Positions 18,001 through 27,700 of a stretch of 64,000 bases of DNA are shown here, in pieces. Each line of letters opens with the position of its first letter. Position 1 is the stretch's first letter. The stretch is from assembly GCA_943371005.1 (NCBI GenBank), contig CALRTB020000015.1, positions 13,203 to 77,202 on the forward strand, given 5' to 3'. The notes beneath the pieces are model-generated. The model was not told where the DNA came from. It did not search any database and saw only the letters and a program-made list of their open reading frames with translations. Position numbers and translations under genes: made by a program. The DNA comes from MRBY01 sp943371005. Its GTDB lineage: Bacteria > Cyanobacteriota > Cyanobacteriia > Cyanobacteriales > MRBY01.

Positions 18001-21000
18001 TGCTTCAGGAAGGTACGCCCAAAGTAACCGTTTCTCTTTACCTGAGAAGCAAATAGATTGGAAACACTTCTCCATTCAGGGGAGTCATCGTCTTCTCTTT
18101 GAGTTTCTCTTTACCTGAGAAGCAAATAGATTGGAAACCTGGGGTGATTTATTATTACCTAGCAGTTAGCGTCGGCTAGGGTTTCTCTTTACCTGAGAAG
18201 CAAATAGATTGGAAACCCTCTACGAGATTTCCGTTCAAATCCTCTACTCGGCGTTTCTCTTTACCTGAGAAGCAAATAGATTGGAAACAGAATACTCTAC
18301 ATATTGCAAAGTCTCAAGGAAACAAAGTTTCTCTTTACCTGAGAAGCAAATAGATTGGAAACACGTTGCGGCATTGCCAATCTTCTAGTGCTTCATTGAA
18401 GTGGTTTCTCTTTACCTGAGAAGCAAATAGATTGGAAACAACGTGCCATCTGATTCAAGCAGAATATTCACACCGTTGTAGTTTCTCTTTACCTGAGAAG
18501 CAAATAGATTGGAAACTTTACTAACTGTCCTTTATTGATCTTTCTAAATCCTTTGTTTCTCTTTACCTGAGAAGCAAATAGATTGGAAACACGTCTTTAT
18601 TGAAGAAGGGTAGATAGATTGTTTTAGTGTTTCTCTTTACCTGAGAAGCAAATAGATTGGAAACGATATGTTTCAAATTGATCATCGGTAGAATTTTCCG
18701 TTTCTCTTTACCTGAGAAGCAAATAGATTGGAAACTTTACCAGCAAAAGCAGCTCCATAATAACTAGCTACTTGGTTTCTCTTTACCTGAGAAGCAAATA
18801 GATTGGAAACTTAGCTCATTGGTAGTGTTGATCAGTTCTGCTGTTAAATGTTTCTCTTTACCTGAGAAGCAAATAGATTGGAAACCTGCGGAACAAGATG
18901 TCGTATTGATTAAGTACATAATCTTTGTCTGGAGTTTCTCTTTACCTGAGAAGCAAATAGATTGGAAACCGTTTGAGTTGGACTAGAAGTCAATCAGATC
19001 AGGATTAGTTTCTCTTTACCTGAGAAGCAAATAGATTGGAAACGATTAAACTACGGTGTAGCCAGCTTCCTCGAAGTCAAAGTTTCTCTTTACCTGAGAA
19101 GCAAATAGATTGGAAACTCGCTAGTGGTTGGTTGAAACCACCAGTCATCATTGTTTCTCTTTACCTGAGAAGCAAATAGATTGGAAACACAGCATCCATG
19201 ACGATAACGTATTCACCTTCACGGGGAGTTTCTCTTTACCTGAGAAGCAAATAGATTGGAAACGGTCAAAGCGGCTGATACGAGCTTTGGCTTGGTTAAT
19301 CAGTTTCTCTTTACCTGAGAAGCAAATAGATTGGAAACCAACAGTTTTAATAAACTGTAGTTTTCAGCCATGTAGCCTGGGGTTTCTCTTTACCTGAGAA
19401 GCAAATAGATTGGAAACGGTAGATTTCTGAGTATTTATACCTACGCCCTTAGGGTTTCTCTTTACCTGAGAAGCAAATAGATTGGAAACAAGAAGATTTT
19501 TGAGACTTTTTACCAAATCCGAACATAGTGTTTCTCTTTACCTGAGAAGCAAATAGATTGGAAACGATGGTACGCTCTCGTACCATCATCGCAGAGGAGG
19601 TAGATCTGTTTCTCTTTACCTGAGAAGCAAATAGATTGGAAACGCCATAAGTACCTCCAGGTACTAAGTGTTTAAACAGAGCCTAGTTTCTCTTTACCTG
19701 AGAAGCAAATAGATTGGAAACCAAGGTACTTACTGAGCTTAGACTTTGGATGACAGGTTTCTCTTTACCTGAGAAGCAAATAGATTGGAAACTGGGTGTA
19801 GTCAAGACCTTCGAGGTCTTGGTGGAGGGGAATGTTTCTCTTTACCTGAGAAGCAAATAGATTGGAAACTGAGCACGTAAATGCCATCCTCTTCTATTGT
19901 GTAGGGTGTTTCTCTTTACCTGAGAAGCAAATAGATTGGAAACTAGAGCTTGAAGGGTCTACATAGGTAGCCAGGTTGATGCTGTTTCTCTTTACCTGAG
20001 AAGCAAATAGATTGGAAACAGGAGTAGCCCAGATGGGTGAGTCCTTTTCAGAAAAGCGCGTTTCTCTTTACCTGAGAAGCAAATAGATTGGAAACTGATC
20101 TAGAGGCAAAACACCCCAAGTTCGAGAGGTAAAGTTTCTCTTTACCTGAGAAGCAAATAAATTGGAAACAAAATACTACCCATTGGGCAGTCTCTTTTTG
20201 AAAAAGTTTGTTTCTCTTTACCTGAGAAGCAAATAGATTGGAAACACTAAAGAATAAGAGTTAGCAGCGCTCCTAAAAAAAGTTTCTCTTTACCTGAGAA
20301 GCAAATAGATTGGAAACTCTTATTTACCTCGAAGTACATAGCTTCCTGCTCAATTGGATGTTTCTCTTTACCTGAGAAGCAAATAGATTGGAAACTCTAC
20401 TAATTCCCCAATGTTTTCAATACCGTCCCAATCGTAAAGTTTCTCTTTACCTGAGAAGCAAATAGATTGGAAACCAGTTAGCTCATATTGAGACCAATAG
20501 CGATCAGCTCTAGCCTGTTTCTCTTTACCTGAGAAGCAAATAGATTGGAAACCCCTTTTTAATAGAGCTTTTGGTTCTATATCAATCAAAAAGTTTCTCT
20601 TTACCTGAGAAGCAAATAGATTGGAAACTAGAGCTTGAAGGGTCTACATAGGTAGCCAGGTTGATGCTGTTTCTCTTTACCTGAGAAGCAAATAGATTGG
20701 AAACGCTGGGGTGGAATTGTCCACCTTGACCAGGTAACGTAGTTTCTCTTTACCTGAGAAGCAAATAGATTGGAAACTGTGTATGTTTCTTTGGTGTGTC
20801 GCTGTTAACGCCACGTTTCTCTTTACCTGAGAAGCAAATAGATTGGAAACAATACAGCACCTACTACAACGCAGCAAAGGGCCAACATCCCTTGGGTTTC
20901 TCTTTACCTGAGAAGCAAATAGATTGGAAACTCACATTGACGGTAGCAGCGAATGCCAACACCTTCGCCGTTTCTCTTTACCTGAGAAGCAAATAGATTG

Positions 21001-21919
21001 GAAACATCACACTATACAATCGACGCTCTGTATCGCGGAGATGTTGACGGTTTCTCTTTACCTGAGAAGCAAATAGATTGGAAACGCGCTTCTTGGCTTC
21101 GCAAGCCAAGTATTCAGCGACAAGACAGTTTCTCTTTACCTGAGAAGCAAATAGATTGGAAACAAGCTTCTTGAGCTTATCAGACAGATCCTCTATCTGA
21201 TGTTTCTCTTTACCTGAGAAGCAAATAGATTGGAAACCTTAAACATCTCCAGAACTTTGTTGAGGATGGCCTTGGTTTCTCTTTACCTGAGAAGCAAATA
21301 GATTGGAAACCTGTCATCAATTCAATCTCTTCATCAGTTGTGGAAGCATGTTTCTCTTTACCTGAGAAGCAAATAGATTGGAAACGAAGAAACGGTAAAC
21401 TTGACCTTCTTAGGAACGTAGTAGCTAGTTTCTCTTTACCTGAAAAGCAAATAGATTGGAAACACTGAACTTATTCCACCAGCCTGTTGTACCCCAAGGA
21501 CGTTTCTCTTTACCTGAGAAGCAAATAGATTGGAAACCGTCAGTATTTTGAAGGTCAGGCAACATATCCCAATTTACGTTTCTCTTTACCTGAGAAGCAA
21601 ATAGATTGGAAACGAAAACTGGTTAGGCCACTGCAATCTTGCCAAGCAAAAATAAAGTTTCTCTTTACCTGAGAAGCAAATAGATTGGAAACACATACTC
21701 ACCCATGAGGGAGCTTTTCCGCTCACGATACTGAAGTTTCTCTTTACCTGAGAAGCAAATAGATTGGAAACTCAGCGATCATCATGGTCAGGGCGAAGAT
21801 GATTACTTGTTTCTCTTTACCTGAGAAGCAAATAGATTGGAAATAAAGGACAGTCAAAGGTGAGATGGTGCCAGTCATGGACAGTTTCTCTTTACCTGAG
21901 AAGCAAATAGATTGGAAAC
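15076..21919 (+). CRISPR. Type III-B CRISPR array, 91 repeats and 90 spacers
   Basis: The repeats are 36 nt, beginning GTTTCTCTTTACC and ending AGATTGGGAAC (repeats 1-38, 15076-17909) or AGATTGGAAAC (repeats 39-91, from 17954). Spacers are 35-48 nt, mean about 39.6. An internal TTCTC/GAGAA pair can form a weak stem. Single-base variants occur in repeat 68 (20134), repeat 85 (21428) and repeat 90 (21809, end GGAAAT). One spacer is present twice (19944-19983 and 20629-20668). Transcription is expected left to right from the cas2-side leader, leaving the last 8 nt of the repeat as the crRNA 5' tag. Apparent ORFs across the array are repeat artefacts. Confidence 0.99.
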
Positions 21920-21963
21920 GGTCAACTTTGACCAAGTAATGTATCATTGCAGTTGCCTCCTAC

Positions 21964-22043
21964 GGCATAAGAAACCCCAGTGGTATTTGCGGTACCAATG
22001 GGGTGGGTGTGTGGCCAAGGTCGTTGTGACTTTGGCTTATGCC
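21964..22043 (+). ncRNA. Predicted three-way-junction RNA element after the array
   Basis: Outer stem GGCATAAG (21964-21971) pairs with CTTATGCC (22036-22043). Inside it are hairpin 1, 21974-21985 with 21993-22004 (11 of 12 pairs, 7-nt loop), and hairpin 2, 22014-22022 with 22028-22036 (9 pairs, one G-T). Base 22036 is shared by two stems, so one terminal pair must give. It could end array transcription, protect the pre-crRNA 3' end, or be a separate RNA. No T-run follows. Confidence 0.45.
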
Positions 22044-22069
22044 CCATCAAGTAATCAAACCTTGACTAA

Positions 22070-22103
22070 GTTTCTCTTTACCTGAGAGGCAAATAGATTT
22101 AAC
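22070..22103 (+). repeat. Isolated degenerate CRISPR repeat
   Basis: It matches the array repeat for its first 30 nt, except AGGC for AAGC, and then reads TTTAAC instead of TTGGAAAC. It lies 150 bp beyond repeat 91, consistent with the decayed, leader-distal end of the array. Confidence 0.85.
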
Positions 22104-22178
22104 GCGGATAAATATGACATAGCTAATTAATTTTTTAGACGCGCTATGTTTTGTAACAAAGCCACTTAACATCAATCA

Positions 22179-22409
22179 ATGATTAAAAATCTTTTTCGTT
22201 TTTTTACTGCCTCTTCTTTTGGACTGATGCTCTTTTTTTGCTACTGGACATATCGGGATTATGTCGAATTAGTTAAGGCAGTGGAGGCCAATCAACCCCA
22301 AGCCGAATTGCGTCACCGGATTAACGTCGGATTCGATGGCACCTGGGCGCTCATGTGTGCCATGACCATGGTCTACAGCATTGGGAAATTAGGCGATCGC
22401 CAACCCTAA
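22179..22409 (+). CDS. Small membrane protein, 76 aa
   Basis: Two hydrophobic segments (about 7-25, with FGLMLFFCYW, and about 54-68) flank a polar loop. The protein has no recognised family. It stands alone between the array and a terminator-like hairpin at 22510. Confidence 0.5.
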   Translation: MIKNLFRFFTASSFGLMLFFCYWTYRDYVELVKAVEANQPQAELRHRINVGFDGTWALMCAMTMVYSIGKLGDRQP

Positions 22410-22509
22410 GCTTGGCTGCTGGAATGGCTCTTGGGGGCACAATTCAAAAGGCGATCGCCCCTTAGATTGTTTTGTACCACAAATCAACAAAAAGAAAATA
22501 ATTTTACTT

Positions 22510-22557
22510 ACCCCAGAACTCGACTTTATTGCTAATTAGCTAGAGTTTTGGGGTTTT
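22510..22557 (+). terminator. Terminator-like long hairpin
   Basis: A 12-nt arm starting ACCCCAGAACTC (22510-22521) pairs with GAGTTTTGGGGT (22543-22554) at 11 of 12 positions, followed by TTT. It could stop transcription from the array or from the small gene upstream. Confidence 0.5.
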
Positions 22558-22687
22558 GCATTAGATATTGGCTTTTGATAGTTTTCCCCGGAGCCTTTCC
22601 CTAGGATAAAGATACAGTCAGCAATTCGTCAGCATTCCAGTTGCCCTTGCCGCCGACCATATCAAGTATTCCCAGAGAACAGTCCCC

Positions 22688-23101
22688 ATGGTTGAAACCC
22701 AGAAAAAACCCATCTATCTCCCCGGTTATGCCGCCGTGGAGCAACCCTTTGGCATCGATCCCCCTAATGTTCACTGTCCCATCTGTGGCCAAGCCACCTT
22801 TACGATCACAGCAGATAGCCACAACATGACGCCCTGTGACCATTTGGCCCTGATTTACGTCGGTTCCGTGGGTGAATATGTTTATCAATCCCCCACTTTC
22901 CAGGAACGAACTGCTTCCCTGGGGGTGCCAGACCAACCCTTTAAAGAATTTCCGCAGTACCTCAACCAAGCAGGTTATGACAATCAGCTATTGCTGTTAG
23001 AAATTACCTATGGCGGAATGGCCTGTGGCCCCATTTGGTACACCGATGTTTACGGCTATGACTACAGCATGATTGGCAAGGAAACTGCTGAGACAGCCTG
23101 A
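22688..23101 (+). CDS. Hypothetical protein with CPICG zinc-knuckle-like motif
   Basis: The protein has 137 aa and is soluble. NVHCPICGQATF (about 28-39) and the later TPCDHLALIYVG (about 49-60) could supply three Cys and one His for a zinc site. The function was not recognised. It is the first of four same-strand genes packed within 1.75 kb between the array and the cmr operon. Confidence 0.6.
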   Translation: MVETQKKPIYLPGYAAVEQPFGIDPPNVHCPICGQATFTITADSHNMTPCDHLALIYVGSVGEYVYQSPTFQERTASLGVPDQPFKEFPQYLNQAGYDNQLLLLEITYGGMACGPIWYTDVYGYDYSMIGKETAETA

Positions 23102-23173
23102 CTCCCCTGGGCGGCTTGGATACCCAAATTTTAAATTGTTGTCCCTTTTGTGGTGAGAGAGTATCAACCGACT

Positions 23174-23875
23174 ATGTACGAAATTGAACCCGTTGCCCGC
23201 GTGTTATCAGAAACGACCCTCTATGACACTCCCCCTGTCTTTTCACGGGCCCAGGGCTTGCTGACCCATCAGCTGAATTTTCCAACGCTCAATGAAGAGT
23301 TAGTGATTCAACGCATTATCAACAATTACCAGGAGAAGAAAGCCCAGGAACAATCCCTCTGGCGTTGGGGTGGCGCCTTTGTGGGACTTTGTTTGGGTCT
23401 TGGGGATGGCCTTCAGATTGGCGACATGGTTGGGTCTGCCATTGGTGCCAGTATGGGCAACCTTGTGAGTAACGAATTGAATTTGGCCGACGAAGCAAAA
23501 CTGCGGGAACTAAATCTGGAATGGGTGAATACCCCCGAATCCTACGTTTATCACCGGAGACGCCATCGAGGGGATGCCCTACGGCGATTATTGATGATTT
23601 TGCCCCATCCCAATACTGGCCGACCCTGCGCAAGCTTTGGGGTGCAATTTCCCGATGGTTATGTTGCCCATTTGGGGATCTTACCGAATTTTGATCAGCC
23701 TCTGTTCTCAATGGCAGGGAGTGGCTTCGATACAGACTGGGTAAATGAAAAACAAACCTTAGGCATTATCCCCACGGACATTGGCATGAGCTTGCCGGTC
23801 GAGCTATGGCGTAGTCAACGCCAAGACAGTGTAATCGCAATTCCCTACCGAGTCCCTCACCATTGCCTGTACTAA
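23174..23875 (+). CDS. Hypothetical protein with glycine-zipper segment
   Basis: ATG 23174 gives 233 aa; an upstream in-frame GTG is at 23150. A Gly-rich hydrophobic stretch (about 68-100, GLCLGLGDGLQIG then MVGSAIGASMG) looks like a glycine zipper that could insert into or associate with membranes. The rest is soluble. No family was recognised. The next gene starts 3 nt after the stop. Confidence 0.6.
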   Translation: MYEIEPVARVLSETTLYDTPPVFSRAQGLLTHQLNFPTLNEELVIQRIINNYQEKKAQEQSLWRWGGAFVGLCLGLGDGLQIGDMVGSAIGASMGNLVSNELNLADEAKLRELNLEWVNTPESYVYHRRRHRGDALRRLLMILPHPNTGRPCASFGVQFPDGYVAHLGILPNFDQPLFSMAGSGFDTDWVNEKQTLGIIPTDIGMSLPVELWRSQRQDSVIAIPYRVPHHCLY

Positions 23876-23877
23876 AC

Positions 23878-24102
23878 ATGGAACACAGTAATCCTCTGAC
23901 CCATAAACCGACCCTCAACACCATCGAGGATGACCGGTGGCAAGTATTTCAGGCTGATGCTCGCCGCCGTCGCCTCATTGCCCTGGGTGGTACGACAGCG
24001 GCGATCACCACTGGCATATATTTCCAGAGCATCTGGATTTTCCTTTTAGGGGAAGCGGGCCTTTGGTTAGCCCTCAGAACTTGGAGAGTATTGAAAAAAT
24101 GA
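23878..24102 (+). CDS. Small membrane protein, 74 aa
   Basis: ATG 23878 is preferred over TTG 23863, which overlaps the previous gene. A polar head of about 30 residues with an RRRR cluster precedes one or two hydrophobic segments (about 33-66). The stop overlaps the next ATG (ATGA), so expression is coupled. Confidence 0.5.
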   Translation: MEHSNPLTHKPTLNTIEDDRWQVFQADARRRRLIALGGTTAAITTGIYFQSIWIFLLGEAGLWLALRTWRVLKK

Positions 24103-24437
24103 GTTGGCAATACGATGACCTTCCCCCAGAAGAACAAGCTTACCTTGACCAAAGATTTGCGGCCCATGGCCTCGATCCAGAACTAGCCTATGACTATTTG
24201 ATCCCCGGTGTGGTTAAAACCCAAGGGCCTGATGCCATTGAAGCCTTTATGCGCCAAAAAGACATCTCCCATATCTATCCCCAAAGTGACTACCCAGAAC
24301 TAGCCGATCAACTGAATAATGTCTTTTTAGAAGACCCTGATCTCAATGCCGCCCGAGGCGATCAAGTCGCTACTTCCGGTGAAATATGGGCAGCCCATCA
24401 AGACAATTTAGCCGATGCTTGGGAACTCTTTGGTTAA
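24099..24437 (+). CDS. Hypothetical acidic protein, 112 aa
   Basis: ATG 24099 overlaps the upstream stop; a longer frame from GTG 24063 is less likely. The protein is soluble and acidic, with Trp near both ends (SWQYDDLPPEE and ADAWELFG). No family was recognised. It is the last gene before the roughly 290-bp control region of the cmr operon. Confidence 0.55.
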   Translation: MSWQYDDLPPEEQAYLDQRFAAHGLDPELAYDYLIPGVVKTQGPDAIEAFMRQKDISHIYPQSDYPELADQLNNVFLEDPDLNAARGDQVATSGEIWAAHQDNLADAWELFG

Positions 24438-24731
24438 CCACGCAGGGCATATTTAGCCAGATCTCATTTCGCCTTTGGTAAAGCTCGGTCAAATTATGTA
24501 ACTAAAAAGCCAATATTTTTAATAAAGCTTCACTGTGGGCTTAGATATATTGAAAATAAACACTTTGGCCTCCGTAATGCCTGCAATATTAAGAATTAAT
24601 AATGAATAGATGACTTGTTTTTAAAATAACAATTAGCTAAAACAATAATATTGTCTTTTTAAAACTTTCCAAAATTTTTCTGAAAACCGCAACACAACAC
24701 CCCCTAGACCTATACGAGGAGACTTAAACGA
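24438..24731 (+). promoter_or_regulatory. AT-rich control region of the cmr operon
   Basis: This 294-bp region holds no gene. It contains a perfect 6-bp palindrome ACAATA-A-TATTGT (24642-24654), overlapping ATATTGTCTTTTT (24648-24660) that is repeated upstream of cas1 at 13113-13125. The GAGGAG at 24716-24721 is the ribosome binding site of cmr2. The palindrome is a candidate operator, perhaps for a WYL protein. Confidence 0.45.
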
Positions 24732-27700
24732 GTGGCAGGCAAAGCATATTGGCAAGCAAAAATTTGGGGTCTACTCCATGATCCCGCCCTCAAAGCACTC
24801 TATGGGAATCCGGGGCGCGGTGACGAAGGGCCATGGAAAAAGCTTGCTTGTATGGAAGGCTGGGCTTCTCCGAAATCGAACGAGGAAAAGCAAGCATCCG
24901 AGCTTAGTGGCACATGGTTAGATCATGTCGGCTTATGTGATCTCATTGCTTCAGCCAGCGATCGCGGCATTATCCACTACATCGGCACAGCCGTAGACTA
25001 CGGTGCAGAAGGTCTAGAGTTATCGCACCTCCTATCTGGGGAGAAATTGCCCCTCCGACTCCAAAACCACGCTGAAATCCTTGGGCAGAGCAGCAGAAAA
25101 ACTTACCTAGAACAGACCGAAGCCGATCTCATTGACCAAATGCCCGCTGAAATTCGTGACGATCCTGAAGCTGCCCAGGCTTGTTTCTGGTGGCTATGGC
25201 GTTGTTTACCCCAAGCTGTCGCTAATGAATTTGGCGCAGCAAGTTTTCTAATGCCCGCCGAAACTCGCTTACCCGACGGTTCGATCTGGAGTCATGCCAG
25301 TATGACCTCTGCCTTAGCCGGAGCCTTAGCGGGATACGATACCGAGTTAGACGATATCCCAAAAGGTGCTCAAAATACCCCGAAATCTCACCCTTATCTG
25401 GCGGTGTTTACCTTTAGTCCCGTCCAGGAACTCATTAAAGCCAGTCGTAAAATGAAGGACTTTTGGGCCGGGTCATGGATTTTGCATTATCTTTCTGCGA
25501 AAGTCTGCTGGCGATTAGCTCACAAATACGGCGCAGATTGCTTTCTCTATCCCAGTCTTTATGGCCAACCGCTAATTGATCATTGGCTATTGCAAAAACA
25601 TTCAGAATTTGAGGACTGGATCCAGCCACCCGATGACCGTCAACTGCTCACTGCCGGATTTCCCAACGTCATCATGTTGGTGTTACCGGAAGCCCAAGTA
25701 GCTGCAGCAATGCAATCAGCAAAGAATTTCTTACTTGATGCATGGCGCGAAATTGCTAAAGAAGTCCTGGCAGAATTGCAAGGCGATCGCCGTTGGCAAA
25801 GAGATCTCCAGGAGAGTGATCCCAGTTGGAAAGGTTGGCTGGATGCCCAGTGGCAAACCTATTGGAGTGCGGTGGCGATCGGCGATAAGAATAGCAGCTT
25901 TAAAAGTGTTGGGATTCCCACAAAAACCGACGAAAATAAGAAACAATTAGACAAATGGATTGATCAGCAAAATGGTGCCTTTAATGCCAAGCTTTTCACA
26001 GATGCAGAAAAGCAATTTTTTGAAAAAGCCACCGAGACATTTATAGAACAGCGAAATCGTAATTATGCAGGCAGCTTAAATGCCGGATCCTGGTGGGCAG
26101 ATATTTTTGGTCAGACCCGCCTTGCCCTCAATACCGTTAAAAATGCCCGTAACTGGAAACTGCCGACCGCTTTTGGCACCCGCTCTACGATCTCTGGCTT
26201 GGGGCCTGTCGTCCATCCCCAGGGCAACGGCAAACATCGCGATTGGCTTACGGAGGGAGAGGCACAACATTATTGGCAACGGGATGCAGGCTTGTTTGAC
26301 GGGATCGAGCAACTCAACGCCACTGAAACTGTTAAGCGCGGTTTAGAAAAAGTTTTACCGAAGTTATTTAACTTTCCCAATGATGAGAAAATCGCAGCGG
26401 CTTACCCTGATTTAACCTCTGGTGTGGCAGGTTATCTGAACACAGGTGGCGATCGCCAACATTTTGAAACAGCCTGTGAAGACATTTACACCGAATTTCC
26501 TTGGACAAAAGCTGTGATCCGAGAGATGCGCAATAAATGGGGCATTCCGATCATGGATGATCAACCCCAGAAATATCACCCTCGTTTGCTTAATGCTGGA
26601 TGGTTGGCAGAAGACTTAGATACAGAGGAATTAAAGCAATTAGAAAAACAGTTGCGACAAGCTCAAAATGAAGAAAATCCCTCAGAAGCTAATCAAATTA
26701 AGCATGAAATTCGTGAACTAAAAATTGACTGCCGTCAAAACTTACAGAAACTCATTGATAAACATTACCCCAAAAATAATCCAGCGAGTTGGTACGCGAT
26801 CGCCGCCGGAGATGGTGACGGGATGAGCGATTGGCTGAAGGGAACCAAGATGGAAGCCTACAAAAAATATTTTGCTCCAGAATTATTGAAGAAATTAGAA
26901 GGGAAGAAGGGAGAAGATAAGGAGTTTTACGAATCGTTTGAGCAGTTCAGTAATGAGCTCAAACGGATGGGCCCCGCCACCCACAATGCCCTAAGCCGTG
27001 CCCTCCTCGATTTTTCCAATAAACTTGCGCCCTATCTCACCGAAGAGCGCTATGCCGGACGGTTAATTTACAGCGGCGGTGATGATGTCCTGGCTTATAC
27101 AAATCTGTGGGAATGGGATCAGTGGCTCTGGGATATCCGCCAAGCTTTTCGAGGAGATAAAGACGATTGTGGTGAATTTAATAATCAAGGTCATTACTGG
27201 CAAGCCGATCGGTTTGATCGCCCTCTTTTTACCATGGGCAAGAATGCAACTATTAGTTTTGGTTTAGTCATTGCCCACCATTCCGTACCTTTAGCGATCG
27301 CCCTCGAAAATCTCTGGGAAGCAGAGGAGGACGCAAAAGATCATGAATATGAAGATCCGAATGCAGAAGGTAAGGAGAAAAAGAAAAAGAAAGATGCCGT
27401 GCAATTGCGAGTGATCTATGGCAACGGCAATATTCTCAAAGCCACCTGTAAATTCGATACTTTCCGAGCGTGGCAACAACTTTTAGAAATCAAAGGTCTG
27501 GAAGCTTCAACCTTTGAAACGGCGGCAACCCTTTTAGAACAGCATCCTATTCCGACTTCAGCGGCGATCGCCCCATGGGTCAGTGCTTTTGTGGAGCGGC
27601 GTAGCAACCTTAACGAAGAACAAAAAATCGGCTTGCAAAAATATTTAGCTCACTTTTTGCAAGAACTGTGGAATACGACCAACGCAGATGACTGGGATAA

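Noticed and set aside
20194..20206. CTTTTTGAAAAAG palindrome in a spacer
   Set aside because: The loop is one base, so it cannot fold as a hairpin and was left out of the hairpin count.
15100..21950. Many ORFs of 60-90 aa on both strands across the array, with repeated FSLPEKQIDW or SQSICFSGKEK text
   Set aside because: They are translations of the CRISPR repeat and spacers and carry no independent coding signal.
22070..22103. A second CRISPR array
   Set aside because: Only one degenerate repeat exists, so it is the decayed end of the main array.
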